This document shows positions 16,385-25,067 of a stretch of DNA of 64,000 bases, piece after piece; within the stretch, counting starts at the first letter, position 1, and each line of letters starts with the position of its first letter. Origin of the DNA: Paraclostridium tenue. GTDB taxonomy: Bacteria > Bacillota > Clostridia > Peptostreptococcales > Peptostreptococcaceae. Location: contig NZ_JADPFO010000001.1 of the NCBI RefSeq assembly GCF_015668515.1, positions 1,266,823-1,330,822 on the forward strand, read 5' to 3'. Made by a program: the position numbers and the translations under genes. Below the pieces are notes generated by a model. That model worked only from the letters and a program-made list of their open reading frames with translations. It did no database searches and was not told the origin of the DNA.

Positions 16385-17926
16385 CTATCCCATAACCTTT
16401 TTAGATTCTTTAGATTTTTTAACATGTTTAATTTCATAAAATGTAAATAATCCAAATCCTACTACTGAGAATACTAAAGGCCCACCTATCATAGTGATAG
16501 TCTTTGACATACCTTCTGGAGAAGATAATGCTGGTTCTATAATAGTAAATATATTTGCAAATCCTATTATAGCAGTTACAATTACAGATGCTATCATCGC
16601 AGCTCCATAAGATTTATATACAACAAATGGCTTATCTAATTCACCTTTTAATTGCTTTTTCTTAAATACAGGGAATGCTGCAGATAAGAACATATATGGT
16701 ATTGTCATTGCAACATTAGTCATTAAAGTTAATATAGCAAAGAACTCTGCTGCATTACTTCCACCAAATGAAACTATAAGTATCATAGCTACAACTAGTA
16801 TAGCTTGAACTATCATTGCATTTATAGGCATACCATTTTTTATCTCTCCTAATTTACCAGGCCATACTTCTTTTGGTGCACCTTGTATTAAAGTTTTTAA
16901 AGGTGAATAACTTAATGTAAAGAATGCTCCAGTTAATGATAAAAACATAGATAATCCAACAAATCTAGCAGTCCATGCTCCTATTGCTAAAGAAGTAGTT
17001 TCAGCAAGACCTAAACCTTGACCTATTTTAAATCCTAAGTTACTCATTAGTATATAAGTAGCATTTGCCATATTAACATGTTCTCCGCCTAATACTTCAG
17101 ACCAGTTAGTAAACATACCACATGCAAATATTCCAAGTGCATATCCTACAGATATAACTATTGCTGAAATTGCAAGCCCTTTAGGGAAAGTTTTCTCTGC
17201 ATTTTCAGTTTGATCAACAAGACCACCTAAAACTTCTAATCCTCCAAATGCAAACACTGCAAATGTTAAGAATGATAATATAGCAAGAGGTGTTTGATAA
17301 TTTGGACTTGGTGAGTTAGTAAAAGATTGAGCAATATTAGTTATAGGTTCTGCTAATTCCCCAGTTAAAGCAACTACTAGCATACCTCCACCTAATAATA
17401 CAATATTAAGTAGTGTAACTGCAGTACCACCTACTGATGTTACTTTACTTATTTTATCTACTCCTTTTGATCCTACAAATGTAACTACACATATCCATAT
17501 AGCTCCTAATATACCTAATGTCTTAACTGAATCTAGTCCAAATATTGTCCAAGTTGCTGTTTTATCAGACCCAAATATTGCATTAGATAATGGAATCCAT
17601 AAACTAGATGATACACTTACCATCCATATCATATACGATGCATACCACATGAATGTTCCTATAAAAGCATATTTAGCTCCTACAGATTTTTCCATCCATG
17701 AATACATACCTCCACTTTCTTTTTTAAATGCAGATCCATACTCTGCCATCATAAATGCATAAGGTATAAAAAATAGTACGGCACTTAATACGTACCAAGG
17801 TATTGCTGAGTATCCCATCAAGTAGAATGCTCTTGGCATGTTAGAAAACCCAAATACTGATGTAAATATCATTAGTATTAATGGTACTAACGTAAGTTTC
17901 TTAGTATTATTACTTGGTTTAGACAT
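16385..17926 (-). CDS. yjeM: amino acid permease, glutamate/GABA antiporter family (YjeM-like)
   Basis: The protein has 513 residues with about 12-13 membrane helices. The start LTLVPLILMIFTSVFGFSN followed by MPRAFYLMGYSAIPWY and IPYAFMMAEYGSAFKKESGGMYSW is the APC-superfamily signature and fits YjeM. It lies in the cytoplasmic membrane and presumably exchanges or imports amino acids; the substrate is not established for YjeM. Monocistronic. ATG 17926 follows AAGGGGGA. A perfect 15-bp inverted repeat sits 37-68 bases upstream of the start and may be an operator or leader hairpin. Confidence 0.8.
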   Translation of the reverse strand: MSKPSNNTKKLTLVPLILMIFTSVFGFSNMPRAFYLMGYSAIPWYVLSAVLFFIPYAFMMAEYGSAFKKESGGMYSWMEKSVGAKYAFIGTFMWYASYMIWMVSVSSSLWIPLSNAIFGSDKTATWTIFGLDSVKTLGILGAIWICVVTFVGSKGVDKISKVTSVGGTAVTLLNIVLLGGGMLVVALTGELAEPITNIAQSFTNSPSPNYQTPLAILSFLTFAVFAFGGLEVLGGLVDQTENAEKTFPKGLAISAIVISVGYALGIFACGMFTNWSEVLGGEHVNMANATYILMSNLGFKIGQGLGLAETTSLAIGAWTARFVGLSMFLSLTGAFFTLSYSPLKTLIQGAPKEVWPGKLGEIKNGMPINAMIVQAILVVAMILIVSFGGSNAAEFFAILTLMTNVAMTIPYMFLSAAFPVFKKKQLKGELDKPFVVYKSYGAAMIASVIVTAIIGFANIFTIIEPALSSPEGMSKTITMIGGPLVFSVVGFGLFTFYEIKHVKKSKESKKVMG

Positions 17927-17962
17927 GTTAATCCCCCTTGAATATATTTATGATTTCTTTTT

Positions 17963-17994
17963 ATAAATTAATAACAAAATTGTTATTAATTTAT
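17963..17994. repeat. 15-bp perfect inverted repeat upstream of yjeM
   Basis: Arms ATAAATTAATAACAA (17963-17977) and TTGTTATTAATTTAT (17980-17994) with a 2-base spacer. No U-tract on the gene strand, so a repressor operator is likelier than a terminator. Confidence 0.5.
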
Positions 17995-18490
17995 CATCCC
18001 CTTTCATTTCAAAGAATAACACCATTTTTCTTATTTTTCAATATTGTTTAGATTTTATCAAAAATTCATACTTTATTTATTTTTAAAAACAATCAGATAA
18101 TTGAAAAATTTATTTAAATCTAAATTATAGTGTATTTTTCTACATTTTTTAAGTATCTAAATATATTTTTTATCATTTTTATGGATTACATTGTTTTTTC
18201 TACATTATTTTCTCTTTTTATTTATTTTAAAGAACTAAATTTAAAATCATATAATTTAATATCTTTTATTTTTTATTAAATATTTTTTATTCGTCATTTT
18301 TTTTAAACATAAATTCTATATAAATACTTTATTTTCAAATTAATTTTGTTGCAATTTCATTATATTCTTTCAAATATCTATAAATTTAAATATAAAAAAT
18401 TTAAATATTTTTTAATTTTTTTATATTAACTATTGATTTTTTATAGATTCCTAAATATAATTATTTTTAATAAAGAACGAATTTTAAAAC
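17995..18490. other. very AT-rich divergent promoter region
   Basis: About 500 bp with no credible gene, between yjeM (left) and the brnQ leader (right). Long T-runs and ATTTTTT repeats dominate. Promoters for both genes must lie here, but several -10-like strings prevent choosing one. Confidence 0.4.
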
Positions 18491-18507
18491 AAGGAGATTA
18501 AATTAGT

Positions 18508-18573
18508 ATGATTAATATAAACTTAACTAATTCTTTACAAGTTAATAACTTTTATTTTTATTGGCTATTATAG
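18508..18573 (+). CDS. 21-residue leader peptide upstream of brnQ
   Basis: ATG 18508 follows AAGGAG by 11 bases and reads 21 codons to TAG 18571: MININLTNSLQ then VNNFYFYWLL. Five of 21 residues are Leu/Val and two more are Ile. An exact 11-bp inverted repeat joins its early codons (18519-18529) to its stop region (18571-18581). It precedes a 15-bp hairpin and two terminators before the branched-chain amino acid transporter gene, which is attenuation-leader architecture. Translation is inferred. Confidence 0.45.
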   Translation: MININLTNSLQVNNFYFYWLL

Positions 18574-18604
18574 TTAAGTTTGTATTTATGGTATATATAA
18601 ATAA

Positions 18605-18640
18605 TCATAGATACAAACACAAAATTGTTTGTATCTATGA
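18605..18640 (+). promoter_or_regulatory. leader hairpin 1:2 of a putative brnQ attenuator
   Basis: Perfect 15-bp arms TCATAGATACAAACA (18605-18619) and TGTTTGTATCTATGA (18626-18640). The right arm can instead pair TATCTATG (18632-18639) with CATAGATA (18670-18677) inside the next terminator. Formation of 1:2 would permit termination and 2:3 would prevent it. Confidence 0.5.
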
Positions 18641-18664
18641 TGGCTAATTTTAGCTTGTACTTAA

Positions 18665-18696
18665 GGCCACATAGATAATGCTATGTGGCTTTTTTA
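18665..18696 (+). terminator. attenuator terminator 1 in the brnQ leader
   Basis: GGCCACATAG / CTATGTGGCT with a 6-base loop, followed by T6. Confidence 0.8.
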
Positions 18697-18710
18697 TCCT
18701 AGGCAAATAA

Positions 18711-18741
18711 GGTCACATAGTGTACACTATGTGGCCTTTTT
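18711..18741 (+). terminator. attenuator terminator 2 in the brnQ leader
   Basis: GGTCACATAGTG / CACTATGTGGCC with almost no loop, followed by T5. Its arms share the CACATAG/CTATGTG core with terminator 1, so arms of the two hairpins can cross-pair. It ends about 40 bases before brnQ. Confidence 0.75.
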
Positions 18742-18780
18742 GCATATAAAATTATAATTAATTAGAAAAGAGGTCAAATT

Positions 18781-20052
18781 ATGAATAAAAATAAAGATAT
18801 ATTAATAATAGGATTCGCCTTATTTTCTATGTTCTTTGGAGCTGGTAATTTAATATTTCCTCCATACATAGGATTAACATCTGGTAACAACTGGTTAATA
18901 AGTTTCTTAGGATTTATATTAGCAGATGTTGGGATAATATTAATGTCTATTATAGCTGTTGCAAAAGCTGGCTCATTACAAAATGTTATAGGAAGAGCTG
19001 GTAAGAAATTTGGAATTGTATTAGAAGTTTTGATGATGCTTTGTCTTGGTCCCATATTAGTTATACCAAGAACTGGTGCAACAACTTTTGAAATGAGTAT
19101 TTTACCATTGTTTAACAATATCAATCCATATATATTTTCAATAATATTTTTTGCATTAACTCTCATACTTACTATAAAACCAACTAAAGTTATGGATATA
19201 ATAGGTAAATTTTTAACTCCAGTATTATTATCAGCTTTATTATTTTTAATAATAAAAGGTATTTTATACCCTATTGGTGATTTAAATAAAGTTAACTCTA
19301 ATGATTTATTTATAACTGGTGTTACTCAAGGATATCAAACTATGGATGCTTTAGGTATAGGTGGTGTTGTAGCACTTGTTATGACATCATTTATTAATAA
19401 AGGCTATAAAGAGAAAAATGAAAATATAAACCTTACTATAAAAGCTTCTTTAATAGCATGTACTGGCCTTACTATAGTTTATTGTGGATTAACATACTTA
19501 GGGGCCACTGCTTCAACTTTATACGATAGTAATATATCTCAAACTACTTTGCTCATAAATATAACAAGTGCTATTTTAGGTAATTTTGGAACTGTACTTT
19601 TAGCTATAATTGTAGGATTTGCATGCCTTACTACATCTATAGGTCTAACATCAGTTACAAGTAAATACTTTGAGGACTTAACTAATAAAAAGTTAAAATA
19701 TGAATATATAGTAATCTGTATCTGTACTTTTAGTGCCCTAGTTTCAAACCTTGGTGTTGATAAAATAATACAAATAGCTATTCCTATATTAAGTTTAATT
19801 TATCCTGTTTCTATAGTTTTAGTTGTTATGAATATATTTAAAAATATTTTCACTAAGGATATAACTTTAAAAGGCGCTGCTTATTCTACTCTAATAATTA
19901 GCTTACTTACAATTATAGATAGTTTTGGTATTAATATAAATATAATTCATAAACTACCTTTTTCTAGTTTAGGATTTAATTGGGTTATTCCTGCTATATT
20001 AGGTGGATTACTAGCTACTTTATTATTTGATGATAAAAAAGCAAATAATTAA
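18781..20052 (+). CDS. brnQ: branched-chain amino acid:cation symporter
   Basis: The protein has 423 residues with about 12 membrane helices. The opening LIIGFALFSMFFGAGNLIFPPYIG is diagnostic of the LIV-CS family (BrnQ), as are the GxxLTPVLL-type and GYQTMDALG segments. It imports Leu, Ile and Val with Na+ or H+. Start ATG 18781 follows AAGAGGTC. It is one of the few plus-strand genes here. The leader holds a 21-codon peptide, an alternative hairpin and two terminators, suggesting control by premature termination. A bidirectional terminator follows. Confidence 0.92.
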   Translation: MNKNKDILIIGFALFSMFFGAGNLIFPPYIGLTSGNNWLISFLGFILADVGIILMSIIAVAKAGSLQNVIGRAGKKFGIVLEVLMMLCLGPILVIPRTGATTFEMSILPLFNNINPYIFSIIFFALTLILTIKPTKVMDIIGKFLTPVLLSALLFLIIKGILYPIGDLNKVNSNDLFITGVTQGYQTMDALGIGGVVALVMTSFINKGYKEKNENINLTIKASLIACTGLTIVYCGLTYLGATASTLYDSNISQTTLLINITSAILGNFGTVLLAIIVGFACLTTSIGLTSVTSKYFEDLTNKKLKYEYIVICICTFSALVSNLGVDKIIQIAIPILSLIYPVSIVLVVMNIFKNIFTKDITLKGAAYSTLIISLLTIIDSFGININIIHKLPFSSLGFNWVIPAILGGLLATLLFDDKKANN

Positions 20053-20074
20053 ATTACTTTGATTTTTAAAATTA

Positions 20075-20104
20075 AAAATGGCTGTACATTAATACAGCCA
20101 TTTT
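20075..20104. terminator. bidirectional terminator between brnQ and the exonuclease gene
   Basis: Perfect 12-bp hairpin AAAATGGCTGTA / TACAGCCATTTT with a 6-base loop. Confidence 0.85.
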
Positions 20105-20105
20105 A

Positions 20106-21365
20106 CTAAAAATCTTTTATACTTTTCATTTCATATTTATCTAATTGTTCTCTTAATATAGACTTATCTATGTTTAATTTTAAATCATCTAAAGTTATAT
20201 CTAAATCTATATCTGTTTTTATAGTAGCTAACTTTTTAGACATAAAAGCATTTTCTTTTTCTGAAATTAATTTCTTCATAGGATTTCTAATACCTAACTC
20301 ATTTTTCCACTCTGTAGCAAGTATCTTTAACCCTTTATCATCTAGTCCATCTATAGACTTATAGATATCTTCTAAAGTGTCATATTTCTGAAGTAGAGGT
20401 ATACTTGTTGTATCTCCAAGACCCTTTATTCCAGGTATGTTATCTGATGTATCTCCTGATATAGCCTTATAATCTATAATTTGTGACGGTTTTAGATTCT
20501 TTACCTTTTTTAAAAGGTCTACACTATATTCAAAAGTGTTATTAGGAAGATTAAAATGTTTTAAATCTATATTACATATCTCTGCTAATGAACTTGCTTT
20601 TGATGTATTCATCCACACTGTAGTGTTATAGTCTACCAATTGTAAATAATCTTCATCTTTAGTGTATAAAGCTACTGGTATATTTTCTTGAAATTTTTTA
20701 GCCAAGGTACCAGCAAAATCATCAGCTTCAAATACATTTTCATAATTATCACTAGGCTCAGATATAAATACCTTAACTCCTATAGTTTCAAGTATTTCTC
20801 TTAATAAATCATATTGCTCTTTTAGTGGAACTTCTATAGGTTTTCTTGTACCTTTATAATCATCATATATTAATTTTCTAAAAGTCATACGAGTAGAATC
20901 TAGACATACAGCTATGTGAGTAGGTTTTTGCTGTTTTATCATAGATAACATAACTTGCATAAATCCGTATACTCCATTTGTATATATTCCATCTTTAGTT
21001 TGAAGTATTTTATCATAGTGAAGTTCTTTTTCTTCTATAGTTTTAGCAAACATTATTTGTCTAGGAAGTCTAGCAAAGTAATTAGTGCTTAAAAGTGATG
21101 AACCATCTATTATAAGTAATTTTTCTTTACTTTTATCACTATCTAAATTTAAATATTTTTCTTTAGTTATCTTAACTATATCCTCTGATATAGATTTTTC
21201 TTTTTTATTATCTTTTATTGTTTCTTTATTTTTTATTCTAAAATCTGTATTCATTCTAGATCCAACATAACTATTAAGTCTTATATATTCACCTCTAGTT
21301 AATTCAGATTCTTTGATTTTATCTTTATTGGCTTGGTTTTGTTCTAGTAAATCAAATAAATCCAT
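20106..21365 (-). CDS. stand-alone 5'-3' exonuclease (PolA N-domain/FEN type) with N-terminal extension
   Basis: The protein has 419 residues. An 80-residue charged extension (1-82) precedes the nuclease domain KLLIIDGSSLL (Asp87 in the metal site). Acidic metal ligands appear in FEADDFAG and TKDEDYLQL, and the helix-hairpin-helix reads ISGDTSDNIPGIKGLG. It would remove RNA primers or flaps as PolA's 5' nuclease does. No polymerase domain follows. The extension is not a signal peptide and may bind a partner or DNA. ATG 21365 follows GAGGAGAC. Single gene. Confidence 0.82.
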   Translation of the reverse strand: MDLFDLLEQNQANKDKIKESELTRGEYIRLNSYVGSRMNTDFRIKNKETIKDNKKEKSISEDIVKITKEKYLNLDSDKSKEKLLIIDGSSLLSTNYFARLPRQIMFAKTIEEKELHYDKILQTKDGIYTNGVYGFMQVMLSMIKQQKPTHIAVCLDSTRMTFRKLIYDDYKGTRKPIEVPLKEQYDLLREILETIGVKVFISEPSDNYENVFEADDFAGTLAKKFQENIPVALYTKDEDYLQLVDYNTTVWMNTSKASSLAEICNIDLKHFNLPNNTFEYSVDLLKKVKNLKPSQIIDYKAISGDTSDNIPGIKGLGDTTSIPLLQKYDTLEDIYKSIDGLDDKGLKILATEWKNELGIRNPMKKLISEKENAFMSKKLATIKTDIDLDITLDDLKLNIDKSILREQLDKYEMKSIKDF

Positions 21366-21540
21366 ATTTGTCTCCTCTTTGTGTAAGTTTAATTAATTAT
21401 AATAAATTAATTATATCATACTAAGTTAATATTTTTAATGGGAGTAATTATCCCCCTAAACTTACAATGTTCATCTAAATAAAAAAATTTTATTCATTTG
21501 GTTAATTAACTTAATTGCCTAAATTTATATATTTTAAATA

Positions 21541-21575
21541 AAAAAGTTCTAAGATTTATTTTCTTAGAACTCTTT
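21541..21575 (-). terminator. terminator of the gene at 21585-21845
   Basis: AAAGTTCTAAGA / TCTTAGAACTCTTT hairpin with a T-rich tail on the minus strand. Confidence 0.8.
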
Positions 21576-21584
21576 ATTTATTAT

Positions 21585-21845
21585 TTATTCTGCATCAAAA
21601 TCTACATGTACTTTTCCCATTGGAGTGTTTATATCTATATAAGATAAATTGAAGTTTTCATCCATAACATCTATCTTATATTCAAAGAATATATCATCTT
21701 CTTTCTTTGACATAAATATATAACTTCCATTTTCTTTTTCTTCTATTTCGTCACATATTTCTTCATATATTTCTTCTCCACTTACAGGTCCATTGTAACC
21801 AGCATTTTTTATTTTATCTTCTATTAATCTGTATATTTCTTCCAT
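21585..21845 (-). CDS. small acidic conserved hypothetical protein
   Basis: The protein has 86 residues and is strongly acidic: MEEIYRLIEDKIKNAGY then GPVSGEEIYEEICDEIEEKENGSYIFMSKK and DDIFFEYKIDVMDENFNLSYIDI. It looks like a small soluble alpha/beta protein. I believe similar proteins occur across clostridia, but the role is unknown. ATG 21845 follows AAGAAGGTAAC. It has its own terminator; neighbours are unrelated. Confidence 0.6.
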   Translation of the reverse strand: MEEIYRLIEDKIKNAGYNGPVSGEEIYEEICDEIEEKENGSYIFMSKKEDDIFFEYKIDVMDENFNLSYIDINTPMGKVHVDFDAE

Positions 21846-21945
21846 TTTGTTACCTTCTTTCTATTCATCTATAAAATACAGTCTACATTCTATTTTTATA
21901 TATTGTCAACTATATTACTTGAATTTTATTCGTAATACTCTTATT

Positions 21946-22133
21946 TTAACTTATAAATCTCATCCTTATATTATCTTGTTTGTACTCAAACTTGGCATCT
22001 GATTTAGTCTTATTAAACTTTTTATCTAAAAGTTCTTGATAAGTCCCTGTATAAGATACTACTTTACACTTTCATCTTTAACTTGTATTTTTACTATTTT
22101 TATTAAAAACTTCTCCAATGAAACTATATACAA
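21946..22133 (-). pseudogene. frameshifted remnant of a small gene
   Basis: TTG 22133 after AGAGGT reads MYIVSLEKFLIKIVKIQVKD and on to ESVK, then stops. The next frame continues VSYTGTYQELLDKKFNKTKS and on to DNIRMRFIS before a stop at 21946. A single missing base near 22066 (GTAAAGTAG) would join them into about 62 codons. Not recognised. This could also be chance in AT-rich DNA. Confidence 0.3.
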
Positions 22134-22258
22134 TAATACCTCTTTTTATTACTTACATTATTATATTTATAGTATATATTGTCAACCTAATAAAAAGTCT
22201 TTTACTAAAAGATTATTTAAAGCAAATATAATTAATTTAATATTTCCTATAAACAAAA

Positions 22259-22311
22259 TAGGGGGTATTTCAAAGTAGATATCTAATGATAACTATTTTG
22301 AAACATCCCCT
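22259..22311 (-). terminator. terminator of the thiamine operon
   Basis: Long imperfect hairpin: GGGG-TTTCAAA-TAG pairs with CTA-TTTGAAA-TCCCC around a 14-base loop, followed on the minus strand by CTATTTTG. Confidence 0.7.
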
Positions 22312-22316
22312 TGAAT

Positions 22317-22922
22317 TTATTGATTACCACTTAAATTTAAAGCTTTATTAAATCTATTAAGAGGTAATATAGAAATTATTATAGTTGACAATAATCCTTC
22401 TACCCCTAAACTTGACACATTGTATAAGAATGAATAAACAAATACATTCATACCTTCTGGAGCATAATCTCCAAAGAATACGCATCCAGATATTATATTC
22501 ATAGATACACTAAGTGCTAAAGCAAATAAACATCCTAATATAACTTTTGATTTTTTTTCTTTTCCAAATGTTCCCGCTAGTCCAAGTAACATTGTTGGTA
22601 GTATATAATCTAGTAAAAATTGTGCTGGATGAATTATATAAGCACCATTTAATAACTTTAATAAACCATATACTAGACCACCTGTTATTCCTATAGTGTT
22701 TCCACATAATACTGATAATAACATTGTTGGTAACATTGAAAATAATGAAATTCCTCCACCTTGTGGATATTTTATAAATTCTATCATACTAAGTATATAT
22801 GATATAGCACTAAACATACCTATTGTAACTATTATTTTAGCATTAATTTTAGCATTTTTTAAACCTTTAAGATAGTATAGAAAAAACGCTATACTCCCTA
22901 TTATTATAATTGCATTAATCAT
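22317..22922 (-). CDS. thiT: thiamine ECF transporter substrate-binding subunit ThiT (YuaJ)
   Basis: The protein has 201 residues with six predicted membrane helices. The block LSMLPTMLL-like...GNTIGITGGLVYGLLKLLNGAYIIHPAQFLLDYILP matches ThiT, whose HPxQxLLDY segment lies by the thiamine site. ThiT binds thiamine in the membrane and is driven by the shared ECF ATPases EcfA/A' and EcfT, encoded elsewhere. It is the last gene of the TPP-riboswitch operon, starting at ATG 22922 and overlapping thiE by 8 bases. This gives the cell uptake alongside synthesis and salvage. Confidence 0.87.
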   Translation of the reverse strand: MINAIIIIGSIAFFLYYLKGLKNAKINAKIIVTIGMFSAISYILSMIEFIKYPQGGGISLFSMLPTMLLSVLCGNTIGITGGLVYGLLKLLNGAYIIHPAQFLLDYILPTMLLGLAGTFGKEKKSKVILGCLFALALSVSMNIISGCVFFGDYAPEGMNVFVYSFLYNVSSLGVEGLLSTIIISILPLNRFNKALNLSGNQ

Positions 22923-23532
22923 TTTTTCCCCTCCATTTTAAACACTCATTATATATATCATAGCTTTTTAATATAGCTGATACTATTGCATGTCCATCTA
23001 CATTTATATCTTTAAATGTATCTATATTGTCTAAAGTTATTCCACCTATTAAAACTTTAGGTATATCTACATTTTTATCTATTTCTTCTAATTCTTTTAA
23101 CGTTACTAATGTTGCATCATTTTTAGTAGAAGTATTAAACATTGCACCTACACCTATATAATCAGCTCCATTATTTTTAGCTTCTCTGGCTTCTTTTATG
23201 TTATGTGCTGATACTCCTATTATCTTATTATCTCCAACTAGTTTTCTAACTTCTTTTAAAGGAATATCACTTTGCCCTACATGTACTCCATCTGCATCAC
23301 AAAGCATAGCAATATCAACTCTATCATTTATTACAAATAGTGCATTATATTTTCTAGTAAGTTGTCTTAGTTTGTATGCTTTTTCTAGAAACTCTTTGCC
23401 ATTAGCTTGCTTTTCTCTTAATTGTACAGTGGTTACTCCTCCTTTTAAAGCATCTTCTATACACTTATAAAAGTCTCTTCCTTTTAATATATCTGAGTCA
23501 GTAACTAAGTATAATTTTAATTTTTCTTTCAT
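22915..23532 (-). CDS. thiE: thiamine-phosphate synthase
   Basis: The protein has 205 residues with a TIM-barrel. Family motifs are visible: LVTDSD, VTTVQLREKQ, LFVINDRVDIAMLCDADGVHVGQSDIPL, IGVSAHN and DYIGVGAMFNTSTK. It joins HMP-pyrophosphate with thiazole phosphate to give thiamine phosphate. It sits between tenA and thiT in the operon. ATG 23532 follows GGGAG. Standard length; nothing unusual. Confidence 0.95.
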   Translation of the reverse strand: MKEKLKLYLVTDSDILKGRDFYKCIEDALKGGVTTVQLREKQANGKEFLEKAYKLRQLTRKYNALFVINDRVDIAMLCDADGVHVGQSDIPLKEVRKLVGDNKIIGVSAHNIKEAREAKNNGADYIGVGAMFNTSTKNDATLVTLKELEEIDKNVDIPKVLIGGITLDNIDTFKDINVDGHAIVSAILKSYDIYNECLKWRGKND

Positions 23533-23576
23533 TATTATATCTCCCTACAATTTTTAAATATATTTAATACTTTTAA

Positions 23577-24251
23577 TTAAACATCATCCTTATTTACTTC
23601 TTCATATCCCATATTCCAAAAATCTAATTCATATAAGCTAGACTTTACAAATATTTCTGTAAGTTTTTTTATTTCCTCTTCACTTAAATTTTTACATATA
23701 TGATTTGTATATTCTAACCACTCTTTTAATATCTCATCAAATTCATTATCTGCATACATTTTTATCCAATCTTTGTAGTAGTTTCCTTCTAAATTGTCTT
23801 TGTATGTTTCATATAAATAATGACCAATATAGTTATAACTCCAGTTACAAGGCAGAGTTGCCATTACTATTTCTTTTACTCCACCTGTTAAAGATACTGC
23901 TTGCATATAACTTATATAGCTACTTGAAACCATTTCAAGTTTGCACTTTTCTGCTACTATTGGTGCTACACCTAATCTTTTCATGTACTCAATATGTATC
24001 GCAGCTTCATCTTCTATAGATCCATTTGCTGCCTTATTGAAAAACTTCATTTCTTTGATAGTATCTGCTTTTACCATTCCCATTGCAAATACTCTTGAAA
24101 ACTCTTTTAAATATAAATAATCTTGTATAAGGTATCTTTTAAATTTTTCTTTTGGTAATGTTCCTTCACCTATTTCATTTACAAAAGGATGATTTAGATA
24201 ACTTTTCCATATGTCTTTAACTTCATTAAATAAATAATCTGTAAATCTCAC
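23577..24251 (-). CDS. tenA: aminopyrimidine aminohydrolase / thiaminase II
   Basis: The protein has 224 residues and is all-helical. Family motifs: LIQDYLYLKEFSRVFAMG, EAAIHIEYM and VMATLPCNWSYNYIG with the catalytic-type Cys in LPCNW, and a C-terminal EVNF-type region (FDEILKEWLEY). TenA hydrolyses base-degraded thiamine (aminopyrimidines) to HMP for salvage. The GTG start 24251 overlaps the thiM stop by about one base after GGTGGAGG. Linkage with thiM, thiD and thiE indicates a salvage-centred pathway with no thiC in view. Confidence 0.93.
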   Translation of the reverse strand: MRFTDYLFNEVKDIWKSYLNHPFVNEIGEGTLPKEKFKRYLIQDYLYLKEFSRVFAMGMVKADTIKEMKFFNKAANGSIEDEAAIHIEYMKRLGVAPIVAEKCKLEMVSSSYISYMQAVSLTGGVKEIVMATLPCNWSYNYIGHYLYETYKDNLEGNYYKDWIKMYADNEFDEILKEWLEYTNHICKNLSEEEIKKLTEIFVKSSLYELDFWNMGYEEVNKDDV

Positions 24252-25036
24252 TAAAATACCTCCACCCTAGAAAATTTATTTAGTGTTTCTTCATTTAGGT
24301 TATATATATTATCCATTAAACTAACTTTGAAACTTCCAATTCCTATGTTTCCTTTATCAGCTAATTCTCCGCATAAACTCATTGTAAGAATTCCCATACT
24401 AGCCGCTTCTAATTTATTTTCACTAGCTCCTAAATAACTTCCTATTAAACTAGCACTCATACATCCTGTTCCTGTTATACTTTTTAACTTAGAAGATCCG
24501 TTATAAACTTTTATAGTTTTTACTCCATCAGTTATAACATCAACTTTTCCTGTTGCAACTACTACACATTCTAATTTTTTAGATACTTTTTTTATGATGT
24601 CATCTATATTTTCATCTTCTTCAAAAGAATCTACACCTTTTCCATTAACATCAAATCCACCTATGTATTTTATCTCTGAAGAATTCCCTTTTATTACATC
24701 AAACTTAACTTCATTTATTAACTTTTCTACTAATAAAGCTCTTGACTTAGTTGCAAATGCACCTACTGGATCTAATACTACTGGCTTATTAAATTTATTA
24801 GCAATTTTTCCTGCCTTTAAAAATAAGTCAATATGTGATGAGTTCATTGTTCCTATATTTATAACAACTGAACTTGCAAGTGGAATTATCTCTTCAAGTT
24901 CTTCATAAGAATAACTCATAAGCGGACTTGCACCTAACGCTAATGTAATATTTGCACAATCGTTTATAGTTACTTCATTTGTATAATGAAGTACCAATGG
25001 ATTAATATCTCTTACTTTACTTAATAAATCAAACAT
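24251..25036 (-). CDS. thiM: hydroxyethylthiazole kinase
   Basis: The protein has 261 residues with a ribokinase-like fold. Motifs: LVLHYTNEVTINDCAN, VLDPVGAFAT, VIKGNSSEI and GTGCMSASLIG (the anion hole with catalytic Cys). It phosphorylates the thiazole alcohol with ATP. The second gene of the thiamine operon, 31 bp after thiD. ATG 25036 follows CGGGAGAG. No thiazole synthesis genes (thiG, thiH, thiF) are nearby, so this organism probably salvages thiazole. Confidence 0.95.
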   Translation of the reverse strand: MFDLLSKVRDINPLVLHYTNEVTINDCANITLALGASPLMSYSYEELEEIIPLASSVVINIGTMNSSHIDLFLKAGKIANKFNKPVVLDPVGAFATKSRALLVEKLINEVKFDVIKGNSSEIKYIGGFDVNGKGVDSFEEDENIDDIIKKVSKKLECVVVATGKVDVITDGVKTIKVYNGSSKLKSITGTGCMSASLIGSYLGASENKLEAASMGILTMSLCGELADKGNIGIGSFKVSLMDNIYNLNEETLNKFSRVEVF

Positions 25037-25067
25037 ATTTTATCTCTCTCCCGTTTACCTTAGTTTA

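Noticed and set aside
18660-18745. T-box riboswitch upstream of brnQ
   Set aside because: No AGGGTGGNACCGCG-type T-box sequence or specifier stem was found; only hairpins and a peptide frame.
22510-22707. Minus-strand frame inside thiT
   Set aside because: Out-of-frame shadow of a real membrane-protein gene with no ribosome site or family features.
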